Counted from the first letter of the stretch, positions 54,728 to 63,753 are shown. The stretch is 64,000 bases of DNA from Bacillota bacterium (GCA_024635925.1 JAGXHY010000008.1:90679-154678), one strand, 5' to 3'. Made by a program: numbers and translations. The notes: generated by a model from the letters alone, not told the origin.

Positions 54728-54916
54728 ATGGGAGTACCTAAAAGAAGACAAGGTAATTCAAGAACTAATATGAGAAGATCTGCTTGGTTGAAAATGGAAG
54801 CACCAGCAATAACGGAATGTCCTCAGTGTCATGAATTAAAACAGCCCCATAGAGCTTGTCCAACTTGTGGCTATTACAAAGGAAAAGCAGCAATCGCTAT
54901 CAAGGAAAATAAATAA
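54728..54916 (+). CDS. rpmF: Ribosomal protein bL32
   Basis: 62 residues starting MGVPKRRQGNSRTNMRRS, the typical bL32 N-terminus, with a zinc ribbon formed by CPQC and CPTC. AGAGGAGG is a strong ribosome site. The preceding yceD (DUF177) and following plsX normally found in clostridia are absent; a terminator follows. Confidence 0.98.
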   Translation: MGVPKRRQGNSRTNMRRSAWLKMEAPAITECPQCHELKQPHRACPTCGYYKGKAAIAIKENK

Positions 54917-54918
54917 CT

Positions 54919-54950
54919 AAGAGCTGGTAATACCAGCTCTTTTATTTTTA
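54919..54950 (+). terminator. Rho-independent terminator after rpmF
   Basis: A 10-bp stem (54919-54928 with 54932-54941), AAT loop, and T-rich tail. It leaves about 180 non-coding bases before dxs, in which I see only a possible promoter. Confidence 0.9.
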
Positions 54951-55068
54951 TAGTGGTTAACTTATCTTAAAGGCAATAGATAAACATTAATTGTAATATC
55001 TATAATAATTTACTATAACTGTTTTGGAAAGCTTTTTATTAATCCTATGAAATTAAACAATCAAAGAG

Positions 55069-55074
55069 TATAAT
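55069..55074 (+). promoter_or_regulatory. -10 element for dxs-tlyA
   Basis: TATAAT 56 bases ahead of the dxs ATG. The -35 (about 55046-55051, TATGAA) is a poor match. Confidence 0.45.
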
Positions 55075-55129
55075 ATTAATAAGGAAAAGTATATATATAT
55101 TAATTTTAAAAATATTAGGTAGGGAAAAA

Positions 55130-56968
55130 ATGTTAGAAAAAATTAAATCTCCAGCAGAGTTGAAAAAAATTGAGGAAAAAGATCTTTTAATATTATGTCA
55201 AGAAATAAGAGATTACATAGAGAAAGTAGTAAAGCAAAATGGAGGACATCTTGCTTCAAATTTAGGTGCAGTAGAATTAATTGTAGCTGAACATAAAATA
55301 TTTGATTCACCAACTGATAAAATTATATTTGATGTAGGTCATCAAAGCTATACACATAAAATACTAACGGGAAGATATGAATCTTTTACCACTATCAGAC
55401 AATTTAAAGGTTTAAGTGGTTTCCCAAAGTTTACAGAAAGTGAACATGATGCTTTTAATACAGGTCATAGTAGTACTTCAATATCTGCAGCCTTAGGTAT
55501 GGCAACAGCAAGAGATTTGAATAATGAAAAATATCATATAATTGCCAACATAGGCGATGGGGCACTAAGTGGTGGAATGGCTTTGGAAGCTTTAAATCAT
55601 TTAGGAGATATAAACAAAAGAATTATTATAGTTTTAAATGATAATGAAATGTCTATTTCAGGACCAATTGGTGCTATAGCTAAGCAATTAACTAAAATAA
55701 GCTCTGGTAGTTTATATAGAAATTTTAAATATAAATTGACTCAGAAATTAATCATTAGCTCTTTTGGCAGATTAATTAGAAGAATCCTTAGCAGAATAAA
55801 AGGCTTAATAAAATATATGTTTTCATCGAAAGGTATTTTCTTTGAACATTTTGGGTTAACCTATCTTGGACCATATGATGGCCATGATATTATAGGTTTG
55901 GAAGAAGGCTTTAAAATTGCAAAAAATATAGATGGACCTTCTTTAGTCCATGTTATTACTACCAAAGGTAAAGGTAATTATTTTGCTGAAGAAAATCCTG
56001 AAAAATATCATGGGGTATCTCCAATTGGTAATAATAAAGTGAAAAGTTTCACAAATATTTTTGGAGAATATTTAGTGGAACTAGCAAATGAGAATCAAAA
56101 AATAACTGCTATTACAGCCGCAATGTGTACTGGAACAGGTTTAGAATTATTTAGAGAAAAAATTTGTGAAAGATTTTTTGATGTAAGCATTGCTGAACAA
56201 CACGGATTAGCTTTTGCAGCTGGACAAGCTATTTCTGGTTTTCATCCATTCATATCTATTTATGCAACTTTTATGCAAAGAGGTGTAGATCAAGTTATTC
56301 ACGATATATGTATGCAAAAATTACCAGTAACCATGATTCTTGATAGAGCCGGTTTGGTAGGTGAAGATGGAGAAACTCATCATGGAGTTTTTGATATAAA
56401 ACTTTTTGGAGCAATTCCTAATTTAATTTTTATGGAACCTCAAAATGGTACAGAATTAAAGCAAATGATGAAGTATGCTGCAAATCACCAAGGACCTACA
56501 ATGATAAGATTTCCTAAGAATGCTACTATTGAAACAGAAGAATTTGATGAGATAAATGACAATAGTATTGGTGATTTTCAATTGCAAAATCTAAATAATG
56601 AAATTAGTGAAAATAAATATGCAATTATTGGGCTTGGTTCTGAATTTAATATGGCAAGAAATATTGCTTCTGAATTAGAAGGTAAAGGTTATGATTTAGA
56701 TTTATATAATCCAAGATTTATATCACCGATATCACAGTCTACATTAATTAGATTGGAAAAGTACGATAAGATTTTTACTTTAGAAAATCACGTTGTTCTT
56801 GGTGGATTTGGCAGTTTATTAAAAGCTAGACTAATAAAACCAGAAACACACATATTTGGGTTACCAAATAAATTTATAGAACATGGTTCTATAAATGAAT
56901 TAAGGACTGAAGTTGGTTTTACACAAGAAAATGTTTTAGGTCAAATAGAGAGGATTATTAGTGAATAA
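55130..56968 (+). CDS. dxs: 1-deoxy-D-xylulose-5-phosphate synthase
   Basis: 612 residues, thiamine-diphosphate enzyme. The cofactor motif starts NIGDGALSGG (near 142-151) and the C-terminal transketolase parts include EQHGLAFAAG and DRAGLVGEDGETHHGVFD. It is the first step of the MEP isoprenoid pathway. The clostridial xseA-xseB-ispA neighbours upstream are missing. Overlaps tlyA by 8 bases. Confidence 0.97.
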   Translation: MLEKIKSPAELKKIEEKDLLILCQEIRDYIEKVVKQNGGHLASNLGAVELIVAEHKIFDSPTDKIIFDVGHQSYTHKILTGRYESFTTIRQFKGLSGFPKFTESEHDAFNTGHSSTSISAALGMATARDLNNEKYHIIANIGDGALSGGMALEALNHLGDINKRIIIVLNDNEMSISGPIGAIAKQLTKISSGSLYRNFKYKLTQKLIISSFGRLIRRILSRIKGLIKYMFSSKGIFFEHFGLTYLGPYDGHDIIGLEEGFKIAKNIDGPSLVHVITTKGKGNYFAEENPEKYHGVSPIGNNKVKSFTNIFGEYLVELANENQKITAITAAMCTGTGLELFREKICERFFDVSIAEQHGLAFAAGQAISGFHPFISIYATFMQRGVDQVIHDICMQKLPVTMILDRAGLVGEDGETHHGVFDIKLFGAIPNLIFMEPQNGTELKQMMKYAANHQGPTMIRFPKNATIETEEFDEINDNSIGDFQLQNLNNEISENKYAIIGLGSEFNMARNIASELEGKGYDLDLYNPRFISPISQSTLIRLEKYDKIFTLENHVVLGGFGSLLKARLIKPETHIFGLPNKFIEHGSINELRTEVGFTQENVLGQIERIISE

Positions 56969-57758
56969 AGTACGAATAGATATTTTTTTAGCAAATAGAG
57001 GATTTTTTGACTCAAGACAAAAAGCTCAAGCAGAAATAATGGCTGGAAATGTATTAGTTAATAAACAAAAAATAAATAAACCTGGTACTGCAATAGATGT
57101 TACTAGTCAAATTACAATTTTAAAAAAAGATTTTCCTTATGTAAGTAGGGGAGCCTTAAAGTTATTAAAAGCAGTTGATATATTTTTATTAGATGTTAAA
57201 GATAAGATTTGTCTAGACATTGGTGCCTCTACAGGAGGATTTACTGAGATTCTTCTTATAAAAGGAGCTCGAAAAGTATTTGCTGTAGATGTTGGGCATA
57301 ATCAATTAGATTGGAAAATAAGAAATGATGATAGAGTAGTTTCTATGGAAAAGACTAATGGAAGATATTTAACTACACAAGACTTTGACAATACTTTAAT
57401 GGATATTATAGTAACAGACGTTTCATTTATATCATTAGAAAAAATATTACCAGTAGCCTTTTTTTGTTTAAATAACAATGGAGAAATGGTTGCATTAATC
57501 AAACCACAATTTGAAGCTGGACACGAAGAAGTAAGTAAAAAAGGTGTTGTTACCAAAAAGAATATTCATTTAAAAGTAATTAAAAAAATAATTTTATTTT
57601 CTTTTAATTTAGGATTTAGTGTAATAGATTTAGCTAAATCACCCATAAAAGGGCCTAAAGGCAATATTGAGTTTTTAATATATTTAATAAAAGATGAAAA
57701 ACCTAAAATATTAGAAAAGCTAACTGATAAATACATTATAGAGTTAATAGAAAGTTAA
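56961..57758 (+). CDS. tlyA: TlyA-family rRNA methyltransferase with S4 domain
   Basis: 265 residues. N-terminal S4 RNA-binding domain (KVRIDIFLANRG), then a FtsJ-like Rossmann methyltransferase with CLDIGASTGGFT. TlyA proteins 2'-O-methylate rRNA in some species and hemolysin claims are historical. GTG 56961 overlaps dxs by 8 bases. In spore formers it is followed by nadK; here three features intervene. Confidence 0.93.
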   Translation: MNKVRIDIFLANRGFFDSRQKAQAEIMAGNVLVNKQKINKPGTAIDVTSQITILKKDFPYVSRGALKLLKAVDIFLLDVKDKICLDIGASTGGFTEILLIKGARKVFAVDVGHNQLDWKIRNDDRVVSMEKTNGRYLTTQDFDNTLMDIIVTDVSFISLEKILPVAFFCLNNNGEMVALIKPQFEAGHEEVSKKGVVTKKNIHLKVIKKIILFSFNLGFSVIDLAKSPIKGPKGNIEFLIYLIKDEKPKILEKLTDKYIIELIES

Positions 57759-57763
57759 TATAA

Positions 57764-57789
57764 AAAAACAGCCTTTTACAGCTGTTTTT
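57764..57789 (-). terminator. Bidirectional terminator between tlyA and tRNA-Trp
   Basis: A 9-bp stem (57764-57772 with 57781-57789) with an 8-base loop, flanked by A tracts on the left and T tracts on the right, so it can end both the tlyA transcript and the opposing tRNA transcript; its right arm touches the encoded CCA. Confidence 0.8.
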
Positions 57790-57864
57790 GGCAGGGGAGA
57801 CAGGAATCGAACCCGCAACCAATGGTTTTGGAGACCACTACTCTACCAGTTGAGCTACTCCCCT
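57789..57864 (-). tRNA. tRNA-Trp (anticodon CCA)
   Basis: On the minus strand a complete cloverleaf of 76 bases: acceptor AGGGGAG/CTCCCCT, D arm with GCTC, anticodon loop CTCCAAA giving CCA at positions 34-36, T loop TTCGATT, discriminator G73, and an encoded CCA end. All helices pair apart from a few G-U. A UGA-reading anticodon (TCA) is not seen, so standard decoding is expected. Confidence 0.97.
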
Positions 57865-57882
57865 AAATGTTCCACATCAAAA

Positions 57883-57911
57883 ATTATAGCTATTTTCAAA
57901 GAATTAGTCAA
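57883..57911 (-). promoter_or_regulatory. Promoter of tRNA-Trp
   Basis: On the minus strand TTGACT (57911 to 57906), 17-base spacer, TATAAT (57888 to 57883). This is close to consensus and about 19 bases upstream of the mature tRNA 5' end. Confidence 0.85.
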
Positions 57912-57926
57912 TAGGAGTTTTTAATT

Positions 57927-58847
57927 ATGAAGGGAAATGATAAATTAATAATATTTACTGGAGGAACCATTGGAATGACACGAGTTGATTCTGATGATGG
58001 ATTTTTAAAAAACAGGGAAGAAGTAATAAGCGAAATACTCGATCATCTGGATTTAAAAGGTAATGATAAAGTTTTCTTTACCAGTAAAATAATAGATTCT
58101 AGCCAAATAGATTTCTTAATGATTAATGAAATAATAAATACTATTAAAGTTGAATATTTGAATTATAACGGTTTCTTAATAATAAGTGGAACAGATACTA
58201 TGGCCTACATACAAAGTCTTCTTAAATGGCAAATTTACAACCTTAAAAAACCAATTATATTAACAGGTGCAATTAAATCATATGATGATGATCCATTAGA
58301 AGGTGTCAACAATATAAAATATGCATTATCTCAAATAAATGCTTTTAAAAATCAAGGAATAGTTGGGATTTGTATGAACAACAATCTAATGACTAAACCA
58401 ACGACAAAAACTAATAGTTTATCTAAATCACCTTTTAAAGAAGTTAACGATTCCTCATTAGAGAAATATAGATATATGAATCTAAATGATAAAGAAGAAA
58501 TAAAATTCATTTATTTAAAAGATATAAGGATTGAAATTATGTATTTAAATCCTTTTATATATATTTCTGATGAAGTAAACTTAGCAGATGGGTTAATAAT
58601 CTTAACATATGGTCAAGGAACGATAAATGATAATAAATGTTTTAGAAAAAGAATCAAAAGATATAGCCAAACAAATAAACCTATTGTTGCCATTTCTCAG
58701 TCTTTTATAAATAAATTGAATATAAATGAATACGATGCTAGCAAGTTTTTACAAGGAATTCATGCACATATATACTCAGGAAGTAGTATTGAAGAAGGAA
58801 TAGCCTTCATAAATTATTTAATTAGTAATAATCTGTTGAAAAGTTAG
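57927..58847 (+). CDS. Type I (AnsA-like) L-asparaginase family protein
   Basis: 306 residues. FTGGTIGMTR near the N-terminus carries the nucleophilic Thr, and ISGTDTMAY the second Thr-Asp pair, both as in asparaginases. The region after these reads TGAIKSYDDDP, unlike the usual tract, so substrate preference is uncertain. No signal peptide, so it is cytoplasmic and AnsA-like. AGGAG lies upstream of ATG 57927. It stands between the tRNA and a ferredoxin gene without obvious partners. Confidence 0.85.
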   Translation: MKGNDKLIIFTGGTIGMTRVDSDDGFLKNREEVISEILDHLDLKGNDKVFFTSKIIDSSQIDFLMINEIINTIKVEYLNYNGFLIISGTDTMAYIQSLLKWQIYNLKKPIILTGAIKSYDDDPLEGVNNIKYALSQINAFKNQGIVGICMNNNLMTKPTTKTNSLSKSPFKEVNDSSLEKYRYMNLNDKEEIKFIYLKDIRIEIMYLNPFIYISDEVNLADGLIILTYGQGTINDNKCFRKRIKRYSQTNKPIVAISQSFINKLNINEYDASKFLQGIHAHIYSGSSIEEGIAFINYLISNNLLKS

Positions 58848-58864
58848 TTTAACTAAGGTAAAAT
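58836..58864 (+). promoter_or_regulatory. Predicted promoter of the ferredoxin gene
   Basis: TTGAAA (58836-58841), 17-base spacer and TAAAAT (58859-58864), overlapping the end of the asparaginase gene. Confidence 0.65.
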
Positions 58865-58898
58865 TAAAATGAAATAAGTTGGATAAGGAGGTTGAATT

Positions 58899-59093
58899 AT
58901 GAAAGGTTTAGTAGATAAAGAAACATGCATTGGCTGTGAAAACTGCGTAAATGAGTGTGCTGAAGTGTTTGAAATGGAAGATGATGGATTAGCTGTTGCA
59001 AAAGATATTGAATTGTCTGGCGATAGTGATTTACTAGATTGTGCTACTAGAGCAATGGATAGTTGCCCTGTTGAAGCGATTACAATCAACTAA
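58899..59093 (+). CDS. 4Fe-4S ferredoxin, single-cluster type
   Basis: 64 residues. The cluster ligands follow CIGCENCVNEC with a fourth cysteine in the C-terminal SCPVEAI; a fifth Cys near residue 48 is in the position of the disulfide or second-cluster remnant. This is the thermotoga/desulfovibrio-like single [4Fe-4S] type. An AGGAGG ribosome site precedes. It has its own promoter and terminator, so it is a free-standing electron carrier. Confidence 0.93.
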   Translation: MKGLVDKETCIGCENCVNECAEVFEMEDDGLAVAKDIELSGDSDLLDCATRAMDSCPVEAITIN

Positions 59094-59107
59094 TAACAAT
59101 AAATATT

Positions 59108-59137
59108 AAAGAGCTGATTATAATCAGCTCTTTTTTA
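59108..59137 (+). terminator. Rho-independent terminator after ferredoxin
   Basis: A 12-bp stem (59108-59119 with 59122-59133) followed by a T-rich tail. Confidence 0.9.
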
Positions 59138-59152
59138 ATATAACAAGTAATA

Positions 59153-59181
59153 TTGCATAATTATACAATAACCTATAAAAT
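59153..59181 (+). promoter_or_regulatory. Predicted promoter of nadK operon
   Basis: TTGCAT (59153-59158), 17-base spacer, TAAAAT (59176-59181), 28 bases ahead of the nadK start. Confidence 0.6.
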
Positions 59182-59209
59182 AGAAATAGTAATTTAAAGG
59201 AGAAATAAG

Positions 59210-60016
59210 TTGATAGGAATATTATACAATCATAATAAAAAAGGTTCTAAGGAATTATTTGATTATATTTTAAAATGGTATTTGAACAAAGGCAAACAGG
59301 TTATTACTAAAATCGAAGATCTAACAGAAGAATGTGAATTTTTGGTAGTACTTGGTGGTGATGGTACAATTTTAAGAACAGCTAATTTAATACAACCCAA
59401 AACAATACCAATTTTAGGTGTTAATTTAGGTAGACTGGGATTTTTAACATCGATCGAAAAAGAAAGTATAGATTTATATTTAGAAAAGTCATTGGATAAA
59501 ATAAATTTTATTATTGAAGAAAGAATAATGCTAGATGTAGAAATACTTAATGAAGGTATTGTTGTTTATAAAGATATAGCCTTAAATGATGTTGTTTTTT
59601 CTAGAAATTATCTAGAAGGAATGTTAGGATTTTTAGTTAAAGTTTCAAATGTAGATGTAGATGAATTTTTTGCTGATGGTTTTATTATATCAACTCCTAC
59701 AGGGTCAACCGCATATTCCTTATCAGCAGGAGGACCAATTCTTACCCCGGAAATGGATGTTATTTTATTGACTCCAATATGTCCTCATACCTTATATGCA
59801 AGACCAATAGTAGTTCAAGCATCAGAAGAAATTGATGTTGTACTAACAAGTGTGGGTAGAAAAAGCATTATATCTGTTGATGGACAAAGACATTATAAAT
59901 TAAATGATAAAAGTTCTGTAAAAGTTAATAGATCTAAAGTTATCACTAAAACGATTAGATTTAAAGATAGAGTATTTTTTAATATTCTTGGAGATAAAAT
60001 TGGAAAAAGAAAATAA
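59210..60016 (+). CDS. nadK: NAD kinase
   Basis: 268 residues. GGDGTILRTAN near the N-terminus, GVNLGRLGFLT, and TPTGSTAYSLSAGGP are the conserved NAD kinase motifs. It makes NADP. TTG 59210 is preceded by AAAGGAG. It opens the nadK-ytqB-argR-recN run, a conserved string in clostridia. Overlaps the following gene by 17 bases. Confidence 0.97.
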   Translation: MIGILYNHNKKGSKELFDYILKWYLNKGKQVITKIEDLTEECEFLVVLGGDGTILRTANLIQPKTIPILGVNLGRLGFLTSIEKESIDLYLEKSLDKINFIIEERIMLDVEILNEGIVVYKDIALNDVVFSRNYLEGMLGFLVKVSNVDVDEFFADGFIISTPTGSTAYSLSAGGPILTPEMDVILLTPICPHTLYARPIVVQASEEIDVVLTSVGRKSIISVDGQRHYKLNDKSSVKVNRSKVITKTIRFKDRVFFNILGDKIGKRK

Positions 60017-60572
60017 TATTGATTTTACTAATGCAATAACCTTAGTACATTCAATATTCAAACAAAAAATTTCTAAATCTAAAAATCAAATACTTGTTGA
60101 TGGAACTTGTGGTAATGGACAGGATACTAAGTTTTTAGCAAAGTTTGGTTATGTTTTTTCATTTGATATTCAAATATCAGCAATTAAAATTGCAAAAGAA
60201 TTAAAATTAACTAATGTTTGTTATATAAATGATTGTCATAGTAAAATAAATAATTATATTAATGAAAAAATTGATGGAGCCGTCTTGAATCTAGGTTATT
60301 TACCTGGAGGTGACAAAAATATTACTACAAAAAAAGAAACTACAATTGAAGCAATAGATTGTATTTTAAAATTATTGAAAGTTGATGGCTTATTAGGTAT
60401 TATAGTTTATCCAGGTCATGCAAATGGCAAGGAAGAAGAAGGGTATATATTGCATCACTTGAAGAAATTAGAGCAAAAAGATTTTAATGTTATCATATTC
60501 AATTTTATTAATAGAATAAACAATAGTCCCTATCCTATTTTAATTGAAAGATTAAGGAGCAGAAATGAATAA
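60000..60572 (+). CDS. mnmM: YtqB/MnmM-family SAM methyltransferase
   Basis: 190 residues. The SAM motif DGTCGNGQDTKFLA and the NLGYLPGGDK-ITT segment match the rRNA_methylase (YtqB) family. Bacillus YtqB was shown to act as MnmM, converting nm5(s2)U34 to mnm5(s2)U34 in tRNA; I transfer this name by family. Start TTG 60000 with GGAG seven bases upstream is better than TTG 59988. Overlaps nadK by 17 bases and argR by 8. Confidence 0.87.
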   Translation: MEKENNIDFTNAITLVHSIFKQKISKSKNQILVDGTCGNGQDTKFLAKFGYVFSFDIQISAIKIAKELKLTNVCYINDCHSKINNYINEKIDGAVLNLGYLPGGDKNITTKKETTIEAIDCILKLLKVDGLLGIIVYPGHANGKEEEGYILHHLKKLEQKDFNVIIFNFINRINNSPYPILIERLRSRNE

Positions 60573-61023
60573 GAATGAAAGACAAAAACTTATTTTGCAA
60601 ATTATTAAAACAATGGATATAAACACCCAATTTAAACTTGTTAATGAATTAAAAAGAAGAGGCCTTGATGCAACTCAAGCAACTGTATCAAGAGATATAA
60701 AAAAATTAAAATTAGTTAAAGAAACAAGTGAAAAAGGTGCAGTTTATAGGATTCCAAATATTATTAATAATGAGAAAAATAAAAGTTATCAATTGTTGAA
60801 GGATATATTTATTAATACAGTAATAAGTATTGATGATGTTGATAATTTAATTGTTTTACATACTAGGCCAGGTGGGGCACCTAATTTAGCTTTTTACATT
60901 GATCAAGAAAAAATCGATAATATAATTGGAACGATTGCTGGAGATGACACAATACTAATAATAATGAAAAATAAAATTATTTCAGATAATTTACTAATAA
61001 ATTGGAGGGAATGGTTAGCATAA
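60565..61023 (+). CDS. argR: Arginine repressor ArgR
   Basis: 152 residues. An N-terminal winged helix with ATQATVSRDIKKLKL, then the C-terminal arginine-binding and hexamer domain including TRPGGAPNLAF and GTIAGDDTILI. It represses arginine synthesis or activates catabolism on binding arginine. No arg gene is here. It abuts recN, which starts at the next base, as in many Firmicutes. Confidence 0.95.
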   Translation: MNKNERQKLILQIIKTMDINTQFKLVNELKRRGLDATQATVSRDIKKLKLVKETSEKGAVYRIPNIINNEKNKSYQLLKDIFINTVISIDDVDNLIVLHTRPGGAPNLAFYIDQEKIDNIIGTIAGDDTILIIMKNKIISDNLLINWREWLA

Positions 61024-62703
61024 ATGTTAAAGGAACTTAGAATTAAAAACTTTGCATTAATTGATAATTTAATAATTGACTTTTCAAGTGGGCTTAATGT
61101 GCTAACAGGTGAAACTGGTGCTGGAAAATCTATACTGCTTGATAGTATTGGCATTTTATGTGGTAAAAGAGCTAATAGTGAGTTTATTAGAAGAGGAGAA
61201 GAAAAAGCACATATTGAAGGATACTTTACTATGAATTCAGATTTATCTACAGTCATAAATGATTTAGACTTGATATATATTGAAAATGAAGAAATATATA
61301 TGTCTAGAGAAATTACTACTTCTGGATCTAATAAATGTAAGATAAATTATAGAACAGTGCCATTAAATGTATATCAAAAAATTGGAGCTTACTTGTTTGA
61401 TATACATGGTCAAAATCAGGAACAAAGTATTTTAGATAAGGACAAACAATTAGAATTAGTTGATAAATTTCTTAAATATATTGATAAAGACAAATATAAT
61501 ATAAAAGAAATAGATGAGATTTTTAAAAAAATTAAGACTTTACGAGATGAAAAAAAAAGACTTTTATTCGATGAAAAAGAAGATATGATATCTTATTACG
61601 AATATGCGATTAAAGATATTGAAGAAGCCAATTTAAGTATTGAAGAAGATTTGCAATTAAAAGATGATAGAAGAAGAATTATAAATAGTGAAAAACTAGT
61701 GAAGAAGTCTAGTGTTGTTAATAATTTGTTAAATGAAAATGGTGTGATAGATAAATTTAATAATATTGTATTTTTACTAAAAGATTTATCAACCATTGAT
61801 CCGTCTTTAAATGATTTATCTATTAAATTTAATGATTTATATTTTGAAGTTGATAGTTTAAACGATGAATTTAAATTATATTATAATAATCTTGATTATG
61901 ATGAAACCAGAATAGACAGTATTGAAATGAGAATAGAAGAGATAAATAAATTAAAAAGAAAATACGGAAAATCTATAGAAGAAATTATTATTAAACGTAA
62001 TGATATGATTAATAAAATTGATATTTATTCAAATCTTAATCAAATAAAGGCTGATTTGGATAATAAAATTAACGATAATTTAAATATTTATAATAAGAGA
62101 GCTAAGGTATTAAGTAACAATAGAAAAGAAGCATCAAAACTACTTGTTAAAGATATAAAAGAAAAATTAAGAGATTTAAATATATATGAAAATGGATTTG
62201 ATATTAAATTTACCACTAGAGAAGAACCTAGTGATAAAGGGATGGATATAGTAGAGTTTTATTTCTCTCCTAACGTTGGAGAAGGGAGTCAACCCTTGAA
62301 AAAAATTGCTTCAGGTGGTGAAGTATCTAGAGTGATGTTGGCTTTAAAAGGAGTGTTATCAAAATATGATATTATACCCAGCTTGATTTTTGATGAAATT
62401 GACTCTGGTGTAGGTGGAGAAGCTTTATTAAAAGTTGCTGAAGCACTAGAGAAGATTGGAAGAAAACGACAGGTAATTTGTGTTAGTCATTCAGCAATAA
62501 TGGCAGCTTTTGCAGATAGAATTATTGCAATAAAGAAAGAAGAATTTTCTGGAAGAACTATAATAGAAGCGACATATCTAGAAAATGAAGAAGATAAAAT
62601 TAACGAATTGAGCAGAATGCTTGGTGGAAAAAATAATTTTATCTCTAGTAAAGAGCAAAGTAAAGAGATGATTTTATTTGCATTAAGTAAAAAAAAAGTG
62701 TAA
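61024..62703 (+). CDS. recN: DNA repair ATPase RecN
   Basis: 559 residues, SMC-like. Walker A GETGAGKS near residue 30, long coiled coil across the middle, an ABC signature ASGGEVSRVMLAL and Walker B IFDEIDSGVGG. It gathers double-strand breaks with RecA. The argR-recN pair is typical; the clostridial spoIVB and spo0A that usually follow are missing. Confidence 0.96.
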   Translation: MLKELRIKNFALIDNLIIDFSSGLNVLTGETGAGKSILLDSIGILCGKRANSEFIRRGEEKAHIEGYFTMNSDLSTVINDLDLIYIENEEIYMSREITTSGSNKCKINYRTVPLNVYQKIGAYLFDIHGQNQEQSILDKDKQLELVDKFLKYIDKDKYNIKEIDEIFKKIKTLRDEKKRLLFDEKEDMISYYEYAIKDIEEANLSIEEDLQLKDDRRRIINSEKLVKKSSVVNNLLNENGVIDKFNNIVFLLKDLSTIDPSLNDLSIKFNDLYFEVDSLNDEFKLYYNNLDYDETRIDSIEMRIEEINKLKRKYGKSIEEIIIKRNDMINKIDIYSNLNQIKADLDNKINDNLNIYNKRAKVLSNNRKEASKLLVKDIKEKLRDLNIYENGFDIKFTTREEPSDKGMDIVEFYFSPNVGEGSQPLKKIASGGEVSRVMLALKGVLSKYDIIPSLIFDEIDSGVGGEALLKVAEALEKIGRKRQVICVSHSAIMAAFADRIIAIKKEEFSGRTIIEATYLENEEDKINELSRMLGGKNNFISSKEQSKEMILFALSKKKV

Positions 62704-62728
62704 ACTGAACTTTAGTGGAGGTGACAAA

Positions 62729-62794
62729 ATGGATGACCCAGATACATCGAGATTAGTATTTAAAAGAATAGCAGGGTTGTCTATTTATTCCTAG
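62729..62794 (+). CDS. Putative 21-residue small ORF upstream of corA
   Basis: ATG 62729 to TAG 62794 encodes 21 residues (MDDPDTSRLVFKRIAGLSIYS) with an excellent ribosome site GGAGGTGA six bases upstream. It lies in the 114-base gap between recN and corA, stops 23 bases before the corA ATG, and has no recognisable domain. The good ribosome site suggests translation; it may be a leader peptide controlling corA or a small protein. Chance cannot be excluded. Confidence 0.45.
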   Translation: MDDPDTSRLVFKRIAGLSIYS

Positions 62795-62817
62795 GCAATC
62801 CAGAAAGGAGAGCCTAT

Positions 62818-63753
62818 ATGGTAACAGCTTACAAAACCTTAGAAAATAAACTGACCATTGTAGATAATAAAGATAGTCATAATTGGATTAATATTATTAA
62901 TCCAAGTAAAGAACAATTAGTAAAAATTAGCGAAGATACTGGTGCCTTGTTGGAATTTTTAGAAGCACCATTAGATTCGGAAGAAAGACCAAGAATAGAT
63001 ATTGAAGATAATCAAGTTTTATTAATAATAAATATTCCCTTTGAAGAAGAAGAAGGAAAAACAGGAATCATTTATAACACTATACCTCTAGGATTGATAA
63101 TTGTTGGTGATCATTTTATTACAATTTGTTTAGAAGAAACAAACTGCTTACAAGATTTTATTGTAAGAAATGTAAAATCATTTTCAACACTAAAAAAGAC
63201 AAGACTGGCTTTACAGATATTTTATAGAACTTCAATTTATTATTTAAAATTTTTAAAATTTATTGATCGTAAAACTGGAGAATTAGAACGATCACTTCAT
63301 GGTTCTATGCAAAATGAACAATTAATAAAACTGTTAGGACTAGAGAAGAGCTTATTATATTTCACTACGTCTTTGAAAGCTAATGAAATTGTTATGAAAA
63401 AAATATTTAGAACTAATGTTTTACCTATGTATGAAGAAGATGAAGACTTACTTGAAGATGTTTTAACAGAAACTAGACAAGCTATTGAAATGTCTGAGAT
63501 TAATAGTAATATTTTAACAGGACTAATGGATGCTTTTGCATCGATTATATCAAATAATTTGAATAACGTAATGAAAATTTTAGCAGGAGTAACTATTATC
63601 TTATCTATTCCAACGATGGTATTTTCATTTTTTGGAATGAATGTTCCTATGCCATTTGAAACACAACCTATTGTTACAGCAATAATTTTTTTAGTGAGTA
63701 TTATGATATCAGCATCAGTTTGGTATTATATGCGTAAGAAGAATATGTTATAA
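62818..63753 (+). CDS. corA: CorA-family Mg2+/Co2+ transporter
   Basis: 311 residues. A cytoplasmic N-terminal domain, then two C-terminal membrane helices (about 245-270 and 285-305) with the GMN selectivity motif, here in FFGMNVPMP; the usual residue before GMN is Tyr. It mediates Mg uptake as a pentamer. AGGAG precedes ATG 62818. A terminator follows. Confidence 0.95.
   Translation: MVTAYKTLENKLTIVDNKDSHNWINIINPSKEQLVKISEDTGALLEFLEAPLDSEERPRIDIEDNQVLLIINIPFEEEEGKTGIIYNTIPLGLIIVGDHFITICLEETNCLQDFIVRNVKSFSTLKKTRLALQIFYRTSIYYLKFLKFIDRKTGELERSLHGSMQNEQLIKLLGLEKSLLYFTTSLKANEIVMKKIFRTNVLPMYEEDEDLLEDVLTETRQAIEMSEINSNILTGLMDAFASIISNNLNNVMKILAGVTIILSIPTMVFSFFGMNVPMPFETQPIVTAIIFLVSIMISASVWYYMRKKNML

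Noticed and set aside
54942..55129. Possible degenerate gene between rpmF and dxs
   Set aside because: No frame longer than a few codons and no ribosome site; it holds only a possible -10 element.
57789..57864. tRNA-Trp as integration site of a mobile element
   Set aside because: I could not see a direct repeat of the tRNA 3' end, an integrase or phage genes near it.
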